Below, one piece after another: positions 9,901-19,756 of a stretch of 64,000 nucleotides of DNA. Positions within the stretch are counted from its first letter, which is position 1; the number at the start of each line of letters is the position of its first letter. Source of the stretch: Methylomarinum vadi (GTDB lineage Bacteria > Pseudomonadota > Gammaproteobacteria > Methylococcales > Methylomonadaceae); contig NZ_JPON01000001.1 in assembly GCF_000733935.1 (NCBI RefSeq), positions 4,104,623 to 4,168,622 of the forward strand. Reading direction: 5' to 3'. Position numbers and translations under genes: made by a program. The notes under the pieces were generated by a model that worked only from the letters and a program-made list of their open reading frames with translations, did not search any database and was not told where the DNA came from.

Positions 9901-10210
9901 CGATAGGATGATGGCGGCCGTCAAGCAAGCCCGTTACGGTGCGCTAAAGCCATATTTCAAGAGACACCACGAGGCGATCGGTTCGATCAATTCGCCGATG
10001 CAGTGCATGATGAAGGGGGTCTGTGCCCAATGTCTGTGTAAGCATATCGACCCGGAAACCGGCGAACCCTATTTCGTTTATTCCTGCTACAACCAGGATC
10101 AGGAACTGGACCGGGTCGATTTCGACAATCTGCACGCCCGGCTACGGCAAAACTCGGTGCAGGAAAAACTGTCGTCCTTGTGGTTGGCCTATCTGCTGGG
10201 ACGGATTTGA
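6947..10210 (+). pseudogene. 3' fragment of giant FAD/NAD-dependent oxidoreductase
   Basis: The remaining 1087 codons of the gene cut at 6357. A GltD-like flavoprotein half carries dinucleotide-binding motifs (VLVAGMGPAGYTLA and GVIGGGLTAVDTA) after a Cys-rich region (CIYCHGRA, CPGTGHRICNDCMKGC) suited to an iron-sulfur site. The C-terminal half resembles PyrK or ferredoxin-reductase modules: an FAD-binding barrel, an NAD loop (LLIGGGLGNAVLF) and a [2Fe-2S]-type Cys set (CMMKGVCAQCLC). The family is thus a GltD-like/PyrK-like fusion electron-transfer enzyme; the substrate is unknown. The frame is open from within the IS and an internal ATG at 6977 exists, so a protein lacking about 140 N-terminal residues could still be made. 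Confidence 0.85.
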
Positions 10211-10269
10211 GTTCAAAGGGGGGGTGCAACCCCGTCATCTCGCGATGCCGCAACGAGTATTCCACGTGC

Positions 10270-11997
10270 CTACTTGCTTTTTCCGCGCTTCGATTTCGAT
10301 CCCACGCGTTTTTTGCTTTTCGCCTTTTTCAGCAAGGAGGGGTCGGTTCTGGAAATATTGAGCGGCTGACCGGCGACGCGGACTCTTTTCAAAGCATTGA
10401 ACAGTTCCTTCGGCATGCCGGCGGGCATTTCCACGGTGCTGTAGTTTTCCTCGATCTTCAAGTTGACGATGTGTTCGCCGTCGAGGCCGATTTCATTGGC
10501 GATCGCGCCGACGATGTTGCCCGGCTTGACGCCATGGCTTTTGCCAACTTCCAAGCGAAACTGCTCCATTGCAAGCGCGCCTTGTTGCCGCTCTTTTTTG
10601 GGTCGACTCAGCTTCGGTTGGTTTGCTTGTTTGGTTTGCGCCTCCTGCTTGCGGGCTTTTTTCGGCAATTCTTTCAGCAGCAACGGCGTATCGCCTTGCG
10701 TTAGCTTGGCCAAGGCGGCGGCGATCTCGACGGCGGGCACATCGTGTTCGACCTGGTATTGTTCGACCAATTGCACGAAAAAGCTCAATTCCTCGCTCGC
10801 CAGCGTATCGGTGATGCGCTGTTTAAATCGCTTAATGCGCGCATTATTGATGAATTCGGTGGAAGGAAGCTGCATCTCCTCGACTTTTTGCCGAGTGGCC
10901 CGTTCGATATTGCCCAGCAGGCGTTTTTCCCGGGGCGAGACGAACAAAATCGCATCGCCGCTGCGGCCGGCGCGTCCGGTCCGGCCGATGCGGTGGATAT
11001 AGGATTCGGTATCGTAGGGGATATCGTAGTTGACGACATGGGTGATGCGGTCGACATCCAATCCGCGGGCGGCGACGTCGGTGGCGATCAGGATGTCCAG
11101 TTTGCCGTTTTTCAGGCTTTCGATGGCGCGTTCGCGCAAGGCCTGGGACATGTCGCCATTGATGGCGGCGGCCGAATAACCGCGTGCCTCCAGCTTTTCG
11201 GCCAGCTCGACGGTGGCGGTCTTGGTTCGGACGAAAATGATCATGCCATCGAAACTTTCCGCTTCCAGGATGCGGGTCAGGGCATCGAGTTTATGCGTGC
11301 CGCTGACGAACCAGTAACGCTGGCGAATGTTTTCCGCCGTCGTGGTCTTGACCTTGATGGTGATTTGCTCGGGATTGTCCAAATACTGCTGCGCGATTTT
11401 GCGGATTTCCGCCGGCATCGTCGCCGAAAACAGCGCCGTTTGCCGGCTGGCCGGCGTCTGTTCCAGTATCCATTCGACATCGTCGATAAAGCCCATGCGC
11501 AGCATTTCATCGGCTTCGTCCAAAACCAGACAGCTCAGGTTATCCAGTTTCAGCGTGCCTTTGCGCATGTGGTCCATGACCCGGCCAGGCGTGCCGACGA
11601 TGACATGGGCGCCGCGCCGCAATTGTCGCAGTTGTGTGCTGTATTCCTGCCCGCCGTAGATGGGCAGGACATGAAACCCCTTTAACTGAGAGGCATAGCG
11701 TTGAAAGGCTTCGGCGACCTGTATGGCCAGTTCCCGGGTTGGCGCCAAGACTAAGACTTGCGGATCTTTTTGCGACAGGTCGAGGCGCGACAGAACCGGC
11801 AGGGCGAAAGCCGCCGTTTTGCCGGTGCCGGTTTGCGCCTGACCGAGGACGTCCCGGCCGGCCAGTATGAAGGGGATGATTTGCGCTTGTATGGGCGAAG
11901 GTGTTTCGTAACCGACGCTTTCCAGTGCCTTTAGTACGGGAGTCGATAAGCCAAGATCCTGAAAAGAAGAAGTGGCGGGGGAATGAGAGTCGGACAT
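10270..11997 (-). CDS. deaD: DEAD-box ATP-dependent RNA helicase
   Basis: 575-residue DEAD-box helicase of the DeaD/CsdA group, which unwinds RNA during ribosome assembly and mRNA decay, especially in the cold. Motifs run in order: Q motif (GYETPSPIQAQIIP), Walker A AQTGTGKT, PTRELA, GTPGR, DEAD (VLDEADEML), SAT, and HRIGRTGRAG. A DbpA-type RNA-binding domain follows around 470-550 (LEVGKSHGVKPGNIVGAIANE), then a Lys/Arg-rich tail. Length is between CsdA and shorter DEAD proteins. The gene ends 59 bp from the convergent oxidoreductase gene, with no obvious terminator between. Confidence 0.95.
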   Translation of the reverse strand: MSDSHSPATSSFQDLGLSTPVLKALESVGYETPSPIQAQIIPFILAGRDVLGQAQTGTGKTAAFALPVLSRLDLSQKDPQVLVLAPTRELAIQVAEAFQRYASQLKGFHVLPIYGGQEYSTQLRQLRRGAHVIVGTPGRVMDHMRKGTLKLDNLSCLVLDEADEMLRMGFIDDVEWILEQTPASRQTALFSATMPAEIRKIAQQYLDNPEQITIKVKTTTAENIRQRYWFVSGTHKLDALTRILEAESFDGMIIFVRTKTATVELAEKLEARGYSAAAINGDMSQALRERAIESLKNGKLDILIATDVAARGLDVDRITHVVNYDIPYDTESYIHRIGRTGRAGRSGDAILFVSPREKRLLGNIERATRQKVEEMQLPSTEFINNARIKRFKQRITDTLASEELSFFVQLVEQYQVEHDVPAVEIAAALAKLTQGDTPLLLKELPKKARKQEAQTKQANQPKLSRPKKERQQGALAMEQFRLEVGKSHGVKPGNIVGAIANEIGLDGEHIVNLKIEENYSTVEMPAGMPKELFNALKRVRVAGQPLNISRTDPSLLKKAKSKKRVGSKSKRGKSK

Positions 11998-12157
11998 GAA
12001 AAAACCTGCAAAATAAAGAAGTGACTTCGCCTGATACGAAGATAACCGCTCATTATATGATAATTATGTAGTTTTCAATAGAATTATTATTCGAATGGAG
12101 AGAGGGGCATGCCGTGGCCGACAATTCAACGAAGCGACTGGGTTTTTATGGTTTGCT

Positions 12158-12166
12158 TGGTATAAT
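12158..12166 (+). promoter_or_regulatory. Extended -10 promoter for dapA
   Basis: TGGTATAAT is a perfect -10 hexamer preceded by the TGn extension. It lies about 40 bp before the dapA ATG. No good -35 hexamer is present at 17 bp, which is usual for extended -10 promoters. Confidence 0.6.
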
Positions 12167-12204
12167 GGCAAGATTTTAATGTTAATTGTGGATGAGAGAT
12201 TTGC

Positions 12205-13080
12205 ATGATTCAAGGTAGCATCGTTGCTTTAGTAACACCGATGAAAGAAGATGGGGCCGTGGACAAGGATAGCTTAAAAAAGTTGGTTGAGTTCCATATA
12301 GAGCAAGGCACTGATTCACTGGTCGCAGTGGGCACTACAGGGGAGTCTGCAACTCTGGACGAAGAAGAGCACTGCGATGTCATCAAAGCGGTGGTGGATT
12401 TCGTCGCCGGTAGAATTCCGGTGATCGCCGGGACCGGCGCCAATTCCACGACGGAAGCGATCGAATTGACGGCAAGAGCGAAGGAAGTGGGCGCCGACGC
12501 CTGTCTGCTGGTGACGCCTTATTACAATAAGCCGACCCAGGAAGGTTTGTATCTGCATTTTAAGGCGGTCGCCGAAGCGGTCGACATTCCTCAGATTCTC
12601 TACAACGTGCCGGGCCGCACCGCTTGTGACATGCTACCGGAAACGATCGGCCGATTGGCCCGTATCGGCAACATCGTCGGCGTCAAGGAAGCCACTGGTG
12701 ATTTGCAGCGGGTCAAGCAAATTCGCGAATTGACCGGCGATGACTTTGCCCTGTACACCGGCGATGACGCCACCAGCCGCGAATTCTGCCTGCTCGGCGG
12801 TAACGGCAGTATCACGGTGACCGGCAATGTCGCTCCCAAATTGGTGCATGAAATGATTAGTGCGGCCATCAATGGCGACCGCGAGATCGCCGAGGCCATC
12901 GACAAAAAATTGGCCGCGCTGCATAAGACGCTTTTCATCCAATCCAACCCGATTCCGGTTAAGTGGGCCGTCGCCGAAATGGGGCTGATGGCCAAAGGCA
13001 TCCGCTTGCCGTTGACCTGGCTGACGGAAGACTGTTACGACGCGGTGCGCGATGCGATGCGCCAGGCTGGGGCCATTTAA
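12205..13080 (+). CDS. dapA: 4-hydroxy-tetrahydrodipicolinate synthase
   Basis: 291-residue DapA, which condenses pyruvate with aspartate semialdehyde in the lysine/diaminopimelate pathway. Typical features: the N-terminal [10 protein letters not shown], the GTTGE loop, the YNVPGRT strand and the Schiff-base Lys in GVKEATG. Length equals the family norm. GGATGAG lies before the ATG. Only a few bases separate it from bamC, the dapA-bamC order common in gammaproteobacteria. It uses the same intermediate, aspartate semialdehyde, that the doe operon generates, though nothing shows a regulatory link. Confidence 0.97.
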   Translation: MIQGSIVALVTPMKEDGAVDKDSLKKLVEFHIEQGTDSLVAVGTTGESATLDEEEHCDVIKAVVDFVAGRIPVIAGTGANSTTEAIELTARAKEVGADACLLVTPYYNKPTQEGLYLHFKAVAEAVDIPQILYNVPGRTACDMLPETIGRLARIGNIVGVKEATGDLQRVKQIRELTGDDFALYTGDDATSREFCLLGGNGSITVTGNVAPKLVHEMISAAINGDREIAEAIDKKLAALHKTLFIQSNPIPVKWAVAEMGLMAKGIRLPLTWLTEDCYDAVRDAMRQAGAI

Positions 13081-13084
13081 GTTA

Positions 13085-13747
13085 ATGATGGGTAGAATTG
13101 GGATTCTGGCGGTCGCGGTTGGGTCGGTGCTCGGCGGCTGTTCGGCGATTAAGAGTTATTTTCCCGATAAGGAAAAGGACTATCAGTATTCCACCGAGAT
13201 TGCGCCGCTGCAGATACCCCCTGATCTAAAGGATAATGCCGTTAGCGATAAGGCTTTGCTGGCCGAACCCATTGATCGGCAGCCGACCGGCATACCCAAT
13301 GCCGCCATCCCTTCCACCCCTGCCGCCGCCCCAACATTCATTCCGGTCGAACTGGTCGATTACGACGGTGGCGCGACCCGTTTACGTATCGAGCAGCCTA
13401 TCGCGATCGCCTGGCGTTATGTCGGCAAGGCGCTCAGTCATCATTCGATAGAAATCCTCAGCCGTAATGAAGATCAGTATAGTTACGACGTCCAGTACGA
13501 TCCGAAAGCCCGTAAGGTTGAAGACGGGGCCCTTTGGGATGAGTTGGTGTTTTTTTTCGGGGACGATCCTACTCAGGAAAAGGAATTTCATATCCGAATG
13601 GCAAAAAAAAATGCACTCATGACCGAGGTGATTGTACTGGATAAAAATGATCAGCCCCGCTCGCAGGGGGCGGCCATGAAACTGCTGACCCTGTTGCGCG
13701 ATACGATCAACGAAGATCTTGCCGAAGACGCAAAGAAAAAAAAATAG
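13085..13747 (+). CDS. bamC: Outer membrane assembly lipoprotein BamC (NlpB)
   Basis: 220-residue lipoprotein of the Bam complex, which inserts beta-barrel proteins in the outer membrane. The start at 13085 gives a short signal peptide with the lipobox LGGC. It is followed by the conserved linker that contacts BamD (KSYFPDKEKDYQYSTEIAPL and IPPDL). The two helix-grip domains seem represented by one clear domain (EQPIAIAWRYVGKALSHHSIEIL), so the protein is shorter than the E. coli 344 residues, as often in this group. It begins 4 bp after the dapA stop. Confidence 0.88.
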   Translation: MMGRIGILAVAVGSVLGGCSAIKSYFPDKEKDYQYSTEIAPLQIPPDLKDNAVSDKALLAEPIDRQPTGIPNAAIPSTPAAAPTFIPVELVDYDGGATRLRIEQPIAIAWRYVGKALSHHSIEILSRNEDQYSYDVQYDPKARKVEDGALWDELVFFFGDDPTQEKEFHIRMAKKNALMTEVIVLDKNDQPRSQGAAMKLLTLLRDTINEDLAEDAKKKK

Positions 13748-13789
13748 TCTTCGGACTTTTCAGAATTTCCTTTCATTCATACCAGACTC

Positions 13790-16700
13790 ATGATCACATT
13801 TCCCGGAACTTTCGCTCTTTCACATTTCCGCCTCAACAAATTGTTGGTCGATTTGCAGGCCATCGATCGAAGCATCGAAACCGTCTCGGCCCGTTATGTG
13901 CATTTTATCGATGCCGCAACCGAATTAACGGTGCAAGAGCGGCATATTCTGCAACGCTTGTTGGATTACGGTTACGCAGCCCCAACGAAGGAGGTGCAGG
14001 GTGAGACTTTCCTGGTAATACCGCGACCGGGCACCATTTCGCCTTGGTCGAGCAAGGCCAGCGAGATCGCCGAACGTTGCGGCTTGGACAAGGTTAGGCG
14101 CATCGAACGCGGCATCGAATACCGTGTCGCCGCTAAAAATCCATTAGCGGGCGAAAGCAAAGCGCACCTACACGATTTGATTCACGACCGCATGATTCAA
14201 ACGGTGGTCGAGGATGCGTCGGGACTGGATTTGTTCGAGGAACACGAACCCAAACCTTTGCAAACCGTTGCGATCATCGAGCAGGGCAAGGAGGCCCTGG
14301 TCGCTGCGAACGGCGAGTTGGGCCTGGCCTTGTCCGACGACGAAATCGATTATCTGACCGACAGCTTCACCGAACTAGGCCGGAACCCGACCGACGTCGA
14401 GCTGATGATGTTCGCCCAGGCCAACTCAGAACATTGCCGCCACAAGATTTTCAACGCCGACTGGACCATCGACGGCGTCGAGCAGGCGCAGTCGTTATTC
14501 AAGATGATCCGCAATACCGCCGAAAAAAGTCCGATAGGCATCCTGTCCGCCTACAGCGATAACGCCTCGGTGGTCGAAGGCGCGAAAACCAAGGTTTTAA
14601 TCCGCGACGCCAACACCCACGAATACGGTTATGTCGTGGAAGATGCGCATATCTTGATGAAGGTCGAAACCCACAACCATCCGACCGCGATTTCCCCGCA
14701 TCCGGGCGCGGCGACCGGTTCCGGCGGCGAGATCCGCGACGAGGGCGCGACCGGACGGGGTTCTGCGACCAAGGCCGGTTTGACCGGTTTCAGCGTGTCG
14801 CATCTCAAAGTTCCCGGTTACCAACAACCCTGGGAAGAAGATTTCGGCAAGCCGGGTCGCATCGCTTCCGCCTTGGACATCATGCTCGAAGGCCCGATCG
14901 GCGGCGCCGCGTTCAACAACGAATTCGGCCGTCCGAATATCGCCGGTTATTTCCGTACTTTCGAACAACCCTCGGAAACCGGCGAGGCCAATGTCTATCG
15001 CGGCTATCACAAGCCGATCATGATTGCCGGCGGCATGGGCAATATCCGGCCGATGCTGGTCGATAAACAACCGATACCGGCCGGGGCGCTGATCATCATC
15101 CTCGGTGGGCCGGCCATGCTGATAGGCCTCGGTGGCGGTGCGGCCTCGTCGCAAACTTCCGGCGAAAGCGCTGAGGAACTGGATTTCGCCTCGGTGCAGC
15201 GGGAAAATCCCGAAATGGAGCGGCGTTGCCAGGAAGTGATCAATCATTGCAATTCCCTGGGCGATCAGACGCCGATCATCTCGATCCACGATATCGGTGC
15301 CGGCGGTTTGTCCAATGCGGTGCCGGAAATCATCCACGACTGCGACCGAGGCGGGCGCTTCGAGCTGCGCGACGTGCAAAACGCCGACAAAGGCATGTCG
15401 CCGATGCAGATCTGGTGTAACGAAGCGCAGGAGCGCTATGTCGTCGCGATCAAGCCCGAATCGCTGGACCAATTCAAGGTCTTCTGCGAGCGCGAACACT
15501 GTCTGTATGCGGTGATCGGCGAAGCCATCGACGAAGAGCATCTGACCCTGAGCGACAAGTGGCTGGGCGGAAAGCCGGTCGACCTGCCGATGTCGGTGTT
15601 GTTCGGCAAGCCGCCGAAAATGCACCGGGACGTGACTCACGAAGACAAGGTCTTGTCGGCGTTGGATCTGACGGATGTGACGCTGGACGAGGCGGTCAAA
15701 CGGGTCTTGGCGTTTCCGGCCGTGGCCGACAAGAGTTTTTTGATCCATATCGGCGACCGATCCGTGACCGGTCTGGTGGTGCGCGACCAAATGGTCGGTC
15801 CGTGGCAGGTGCCGGTGGCCGATGTCGCAGTGACCGCCTCCGGTTTCCATGCCGTGACCGGCGAGGCGATGGCGATGGGCGAGCGCACGCCGCTGGCCTT
15901 GATCGATGCGCCGGCCTCGGGCCGCATGGCGATCGCCGAGGCCTTGACCAACCTGGCCGCGACCCGCATCGACGGACTGGGCCAGGTCAAGCTTTCGGCC
16001 AACTGGATGGCGGCAGCCGGCAGCAAAGGCGAGGATGCGGCCCTGTTCGACACCGTCAAGACAGTCGGCCTGGAACTGTGCCCGGAATTGGGTATCTCGA
16101 TTCCGGTCGGCAAGGACTCACTGTCGATGAAGACGGTCTGGCAAGACGAGGACGGCGAGAAGACGATGACGTCACCGTTGTCGTTGATTATCACGGCCTT
16201 CGCGCCGGTGGCCGATGTCAGCCGCACGTTGACGCCGCAACTGCAAGACCGGGACAGCGTATTGCTGTTGATCGACCTTGGCGAGAAAAAGAACCGTCTG
16301 GGCGGTTCGGTCTTGGCCCAAGTCTACAAGCAATTGGGCAACGAAGCGCCGGACGTCAACCCGGCCCTGTTGAAAGCCTTTTTCACCGCGATTCAAACCC
16401 TGAACGTGCAGGACAAACTGTTGGCCTACCATGACCGTTCCGACGGCGGCTTGCTTGCCACCGTCACGGAAATGCTGTTCGCCGGCCGCAAGGGCGTCGA
16501 TCTCGATCTGAATTTGCTGGGCGACGACGCGCTGGCGGCCTTGTTCAACGAGGAACTTGGCGCGGTGATTCAGGTCGCCAAGGAAGACCGCGAACAGGTT
16601 CTGAATGCGCTGTTGTTGTCCGGACTGGGCCATTGCACGTTCGAGATCGGCCGGGTGACCGATAATCAGACGCTGAAGATCAGCCATAACGGCCAGCTGC

Positions 16701-17650
16701 TTTACAGCAACAATCGCGCCGAACTGCAGCAATGCTGGTCGGAACTGAGCTACCGGATGCAGGCCTTGCGCGACAATCCGGACTGCGCCAGACAACAGTT
16801 CGAGCGTATCGCCGACGACAACGACCCGGGCCTGTCGGCACAATTGAGCTTCGACGTCAATGACGATGTCGCGGCCGCATTCAGCAACGCCGAACGGCCC
16901 AAAGTCGCGATCCTGCGCGAGCAGGGCGTCAACGGCCATGTCGAAATGGCGGCGGCCTTCGACCGCGCCGGTTTCAAGGCCATCGACGTGCACATGAGCG
17001 ACATCATCCATGGTCGCGTGAACTTGCAGTATTTCAAAGGCTTAGTGGCCTGCGGCGGCTTTTCCTACGGCGACGTGTTGGGCGCGGGCGGCGGTTGGGC
17101 CAAGTCGATTCTGTTCAACGATAGGGCGCGCGAGCAGTTCGCGGCCTTCTTCAAGCGTCCCGATACCTTCGGCCTGGGCGTTTGCAACGGTTGCCAGATG
17201 ATGTCCGGCATTAAGGAAATCATCCCCGGCGCCGAGCACTGGCCGGCCTTCAAGCGCAACGATTCCGAGCAGTTCGAGGCGCGCGTCGCGATGGTCAAGG
17301 TGCAGGAATCGCCGTCGATCTTCTTCGCCGGTATGACAGGATCGATGCTGCCGGTCGTGGTTGCGCACGGAGAAGGGCGCGCCGAATTTTCCGGCAGTCC
17401 GGAAGAGGCGCAGGTGGCGCTCAGTTATGTCGATAACTACGGCAACGTGGCAACCGATTTTCCGGCCAATCCGAACGGTTCGCCGCTTGGTATCACCGGC
17501 CTGACGACGACCGACGGTCGTTTTACGATCATGATGCCGCATCCGGAGCGCTGTTTCAGGGCGCTGCAGAATTCCTGGCATCCGAACGACTGGCGCGAGG
17601 ACGGCGCCTGGATGCGCATGTTCAGAAACGCGCGCGTTTGGGTGGGTTGA
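13790..17650 (+). CDS. purL: Phosphoribosylformylglycinamidine synthase (large, single-chain)
   Basis: 1286-residue FGAM synthase, the ATP- and glutamine-dependent fourth step of purine synthesis. The N-terminal domain ([14 protein letters not shown]) is followed by the FGAM synthase cores ([60 protein letters not shown]) and a C-terminal glutamine amidotransferase domain with nucleophile Cys in GVCNGCQMM and the His/Glu of [10 protein letters not shown]. Length is that of the gammaproteobacterial single-chain type. It starts 42 bp after bamC. Codon use matches its neighbours. Confidence 0.97.
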   Translation: MITFPGTFALSHFRLNKLLVDLQAIDRSIETVSARYVHFIDAATELTVQERHILQRLLDYGYAAPTKEVQGETFLVIPRPGTISPWSSKASEIAERCGLDKVRRIERGIEYRVAAKNPLAGESKAHLHDLIHDRMIQTVVEDASGLDLFEEHEPKPLQTVAIIEQGKEALVAANGELGLALSDDEIDYLTDSFTELGRNPTDVELMMFAQANSEHCRHKIFNADWTIDGVEQAQSLFKMIRNTAEKSPIGILSAYSDNASVVEGAKTKVLIRDANTHEYGYVVEDAHILMKVETHNHPTAISPHPGAATGSGGEIRDEGATGRGSATKAGLTGFSVSHLKVPGYQQPWEEDFGKPGRIASALDIMLEGPIGGAAFNNEFGRPNIAGYFRTFEQPSETGEANVYRGYHKPIMIAGGMGNIRPMLVDKQPIPAGALIIILGGPAMLIGLGGGAASSQTSGESAEELDFASVQRENPEMERRCQEVINHCNSLGDQTPIISIHDIGAGGLSNAVPEIIHDCDRGGRFELRDVQNADKGMSPMQIWCNEAQERYVVAIKPESLDQFKVFCEREHCLYAVIGEAIDEEHLTLSDKWLGGKPVDLPMSVLFGKPPKMHRDVTHEDKVLSALDLTDVTLDEAVKRVLAFPAVADKSFLIHIGDRSVTGLVVRDQMVGPWQVPVADVAVTASGFHAVTGEAMAMGERTPLALIDAPASGRMAIAEALTNLAATRIDGLGQVKLSANWMAAAGSKGEDAALFDTVKTVGLELCPELGISIPVGKDSLSMKTVWQDEDGEKTMTSPLSLIITAFAPVADVSRTLTPQLQDRDSVLLLIDLGEKKNRLGGSVLAQVYKQLGNEAPDVNPALLKAFFTAIQTLNVQDKLLAYHDRSDGGLLATVTEMLFAGRKGVDLDLNLLGDDALAALFNEELGAVIQVAKEDREQVLNALLLSGLGHCTFEIGRVTDNQTLKISHNGQLLYSNNRAELQQCWSELSYRMQALRDNPDCARQQFERIADDNDPGLSAQLSFDVNDDVAAAFSNAERPKVAILREQGVNGHVEMAAAFDRAGFKAIDVHMSDIIHGRVNLQYFKGLVACGGFSYGDVLGAGGGWAKSILFNDRAREQFAAFFKRPDTFGLGVCNGCQMMSGIKEIIPGAEHWPAFKRNDSEQFEARVAMVKVQESPSIFFAGMTGSMLPVVVAHGEGRAEFSGSPEEAQVALSYVDNYGNVATDFPANPNGSPLGITGLTTTDGRFTIMMPHPERCFRALQNSWHPNDWREDGAWMRMFRNARVWVG

Positions 17651-17773
17651 AATTTAAAAAAACGCTACCATATATACGGGTAAAGAAAGCTTTCCTTTGG
17701 TTACAGGGGTGCGGCTATGTGCCGTGCCCTTATTTAATAACACTCAATGTCCTATTAAGGATGGGAGGAAACT

Positions 17774-18211
17774 ATGGCTTTAGTCCGTTATGAACCCTGG
17801 AACCTGTTGAATCAACTACAACGCGAGCTGGAGCGCATGCATGAAGGCGATGCCGAAGGCGGCTCTATCGCCACTGCGCAATGGGCGCCGGCCGTCGATA
17901 TCAAGGAAGAATCCGATCGTTTCGTGCTGCATGCCGATATTCCTGGCGTCAAGCCGGAAGAAATCGATGTCAGCATGGAAGATGGCGTGTTGACGATCAA
18001 AGGCGAGAAGGAAAGCGAGTCCAAGACCGAGGAGAAAGGCTATAAACGCATCGAGCGTTCCTACGGTTCCTTCTACCGCCGTTTCAGCCTGCCGGATACC
18101 GCTGACCCAGAAGGCATCAGCGCCAAGTCCAAAAACGGCGTGCTGGAAATTGTCATCCCCAAACGGGAAGCGGTCAAGCCGAAGAAAATCAGTGTTGCTT
18201 CGGAAGAATAA
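17774..18211 (+). CDS. Small heat-shock protein, Hsp20/alpha-crystallin family
   Basis: 145-residue cytoplasmic holdase chaperone. It has the N-terminal MALVRYEPWNLLNQLQRE seen in proteobacterial class A Hsp20, then the alpha-crystallin beta-sandwich (WAPAVDIKEESDRFVLHADIPGV, GVLTIKGEKE, YGSFYRRFSLPDTAD) and a short C-terminal tail. The anchor motif appears as the GVLEIVIPK strand. GGGAGGAA lies 4 bases before the ATG. A strong terminator follows. I could not find a convincing sigma-32 promoter in the 120 bp upstream. Confidence 0.95.
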   Translation: MALVRYEPWNLLNQLQRELERMHEGDAEGGSIATAQWAPAVDIKEESDRFVLHADIPGVKPEEIDVSMEDGVLTIKGEKESESKTEEKGYKRIERSYGSFYRRFSLPDTADPEGISAKSKNGVLEIVIPKREAVKPKKISVASEE

Positions 18212-18216
18212 AAAGG

Positions 18217-18244
18217 AAACGGAGCCTTCGGGCTCCGTTTTTTT
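18217..18244 (+). terminator. Rho-independent terminator after hsp20
   Basis: Perfect 8-bp stem ACGGAGCC/GGCTCCGT closed by a TTCG tetraloop and followed by a run of T. It begins a few bases after the Hsp20 stop codon. Confidence 0.93.
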
Positions 18245-18324
18245 ACACGCAAGCGGGTTACGCTGAGGAATAATTGCCGGCAATCTGTAAGTTCTGCGGC
18301 GGATCTTGAATTGTAGCGGATTTT

Positions 18325-18537
18325 TTAATGAGTGCCGCAATCTGATTTGGCGTGTTCTTCCAATAATTCCATCACCGTGCTGTCGCACGATCCGCAGCCG
18401 GAGCAGGCGCCGGTGATTCTCGAAATCCGCTCCAAATTGTCGACGCCCTGGTCAATCAATTGCTTGATTTTCGCTGCGGTCGTGCCGCTGCAATCGCAAA
18501 TCACTTCTTGCTCTTCTTCCCGGTTGGATGGATTCAT
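18325..18537 (-). CDS. BFD-like [2Fe-2S]-binding domain protein
   Basis: 70-residue protein of the Fer2_BFD type. It has the pattern VICDCSGTT at the N-terminal side and TGACSGCGSC further on, giving the four cysteines (C-x-C and C-x2-C) that hold a [2Fe-2S] cluster in bacterioferritin-associated ferredoxin and in NasB/NirB-type modules. It differs from the true Bfd at 27692 and is not beside a bacterioferritin. It stands alone between convergent hsp20 and the YpsA-like gene. The redox partner is unknown. Confidence 0.8.
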   Translation of the reverse strand: MNPSNREEEQEVICDCSGTTAAKIKQLIDQGVDNLERISRITGACSGCGSCDSTVMELLEEHAKSDCGTH

Positions 18538-18604
18538 TATCAGCGTTTGGTAAAACTCGTAAAAAAAAATAAAACCATGATACCGAACAAAGGGATAACT
18601 GCAA

Positions 18605-19069
18605 CTATCGGGTTGCTAAAAATTTTTTTACCGCTTGCAGCGTGAATTCATAGGCATTTTCTGCATCGTTAGCTCTGGGGCCCGCCACATTCAAGCAGGC
18701 AACCGAGTGGCGCTGGACAAAATCCGTTATGCGTTGCGCGGCCTGTGAACTGTTGACCGAATCGCCGTCGAGCAACAAATAAGGCTTGCGGTGTTGTTGG
18801 CAATACTCGAGCGTTTTGAGCGTTCCGCCGAATAGATGCGAAAAATAAATGATCAGGCTCGCATGGCTGTCGATGACGTTTTGTTCGGTTCTTCGGTCAT
18901 AGTCGGCGCCGGCCAGTTCGACTACAGGATAATGGTATGGGATATTGCCATCCTCGGCCATCCTGCCGGCCGGACAGCTACCGCCGCAGGGAACATTGGC
19001 GGACAAGGCTGCGTCCAACGCAGCCCGGTCGACGCCGGTTTGTCCACCGGAAATGATTTTTATCGCCAT
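18605..19069 (-). CDS. YpsA/LOG-like putative molybdenum-carrier family protein
   Basis: 154-residue protein with a Rossmann-like start, IISGGQTGVDRAALDAAL, and the motif CPAGRMAEDG. This matches proteins annotated as putative molybdenum carriers (the cpYpsA branch of the SLOG/DprA-like superfamily), which are thought to bind nucleotides or nucleotide-derived signals. The molybdenum assignment rests on one old family annotation and should not be taken as a function. The gene is divergent from the DUF2750-like gene at 19266. Confidence 0.75.
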   Translation of the reverse strand: MAIKIISGGQTGVDRAALDAALSANVPCGGSCPAGRMAEDGNIPYHYPVVELAGADYDRRTEQNVIDSHASLIIYFSHLFGGTLKTLEYCQQHRKPYLLLDGDSVNSSQAAQRITDFVQRHSVACLNVAGPRANDAENAYEFTLQAVKKFLATR

Positions 19070-19265
19070 GATTTTAGACGGCAGGGCAACGCATGTTAGA
19101 TTTTGTCAGGTATCACACAACCGTACATTATTGTACTATGCCGCGTTCGGGTTAAGCCGATAAATTTTTGCAAAAGTCGGTTATCTCATTGATTAAAAAG
19201 GCGGCGGTTTGTTGGTTCAGATATTGCTGTTAGGATATATCTTGTTAAAGGTAAATGGTTTTACG

Positions 19266-19676
19266 ATGCGTTACGAACCTTACGAAGACGAATATGCTGC
19301 AATTCCGGCTATGACGGATGCACAATTACTGGAATATTTCATTTCCCGGGTTTATGAGACCGAAGAAGTGTGGGGGCTCAAGGAAGGAGGCGCCTATTGG
19401 ATGACCTACGGGCGGGACGGCCGGGAAATCCAGCCGCTTTTCGCCTATAAACGTTATGCCGAGGAAGCGGCCGTAGGCGACTGGGAAGTCATGATTCCCG
19501 TGGCCGAATCGTTGGAGTTCTTCATGGAAAGGACATTGACGCGGTTGGAACAGAATGACGTGGTATTGGAAGTGATGCCGCGCGAAACAGGCCGAGGGAG
19601 TTTGGTGACGCCTCGGCAATTGTTCGGTATTCTCGAAGGAATAATAGATGCGGGTGAATATACGATGGAGGGTTAA
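19266..19676 (+). CDS. DUF2750-like protein
   Basis: 136-residue soluble protein starting at MRYEPYEDEY. The central part (TEEVWGLKEGGAYWMTYGRDGREIQPLF, then a KRYAEE segment and LEFFMERTLTRLEQNDVVLEVMP) follows the pattern of DUF2750: a W-x-L turn, a D-G loop, an acidic helix and a final V-x-V-x-P strand. A longer frame exists upstream to 19209, but the ATG at 19266 is where conservation-like sequence begins. No function is known for the family. Not in an operon. Confidence 0.6.
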   Translation: MRYEPYEDEYAAIPAMTDAQLLEYFISRVYETEEVWGLKEGGAYWMTYGRDGREIQPLFAYKRYAEEAAVGDWEVMIPVAESLEFFMERTLTRLEQNDVVLEVMPRETGRGSLVTPRQLFGILEGIIDAGEYTMEG

Positions 19677-19756
19677 GACGATAACGCGTATTCTTGTATC
19701 GAAAAGCAAGCGCCGTCGAAATATTCAGGTAGGCCCCCTAAACTCTCCCCAATTCG

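Noticed and set aside
14597-15850. A 417-codon minus-strand frame inside purL
   Set aside because: Antisense to the conserved purL core; typical GC-rich shadow.
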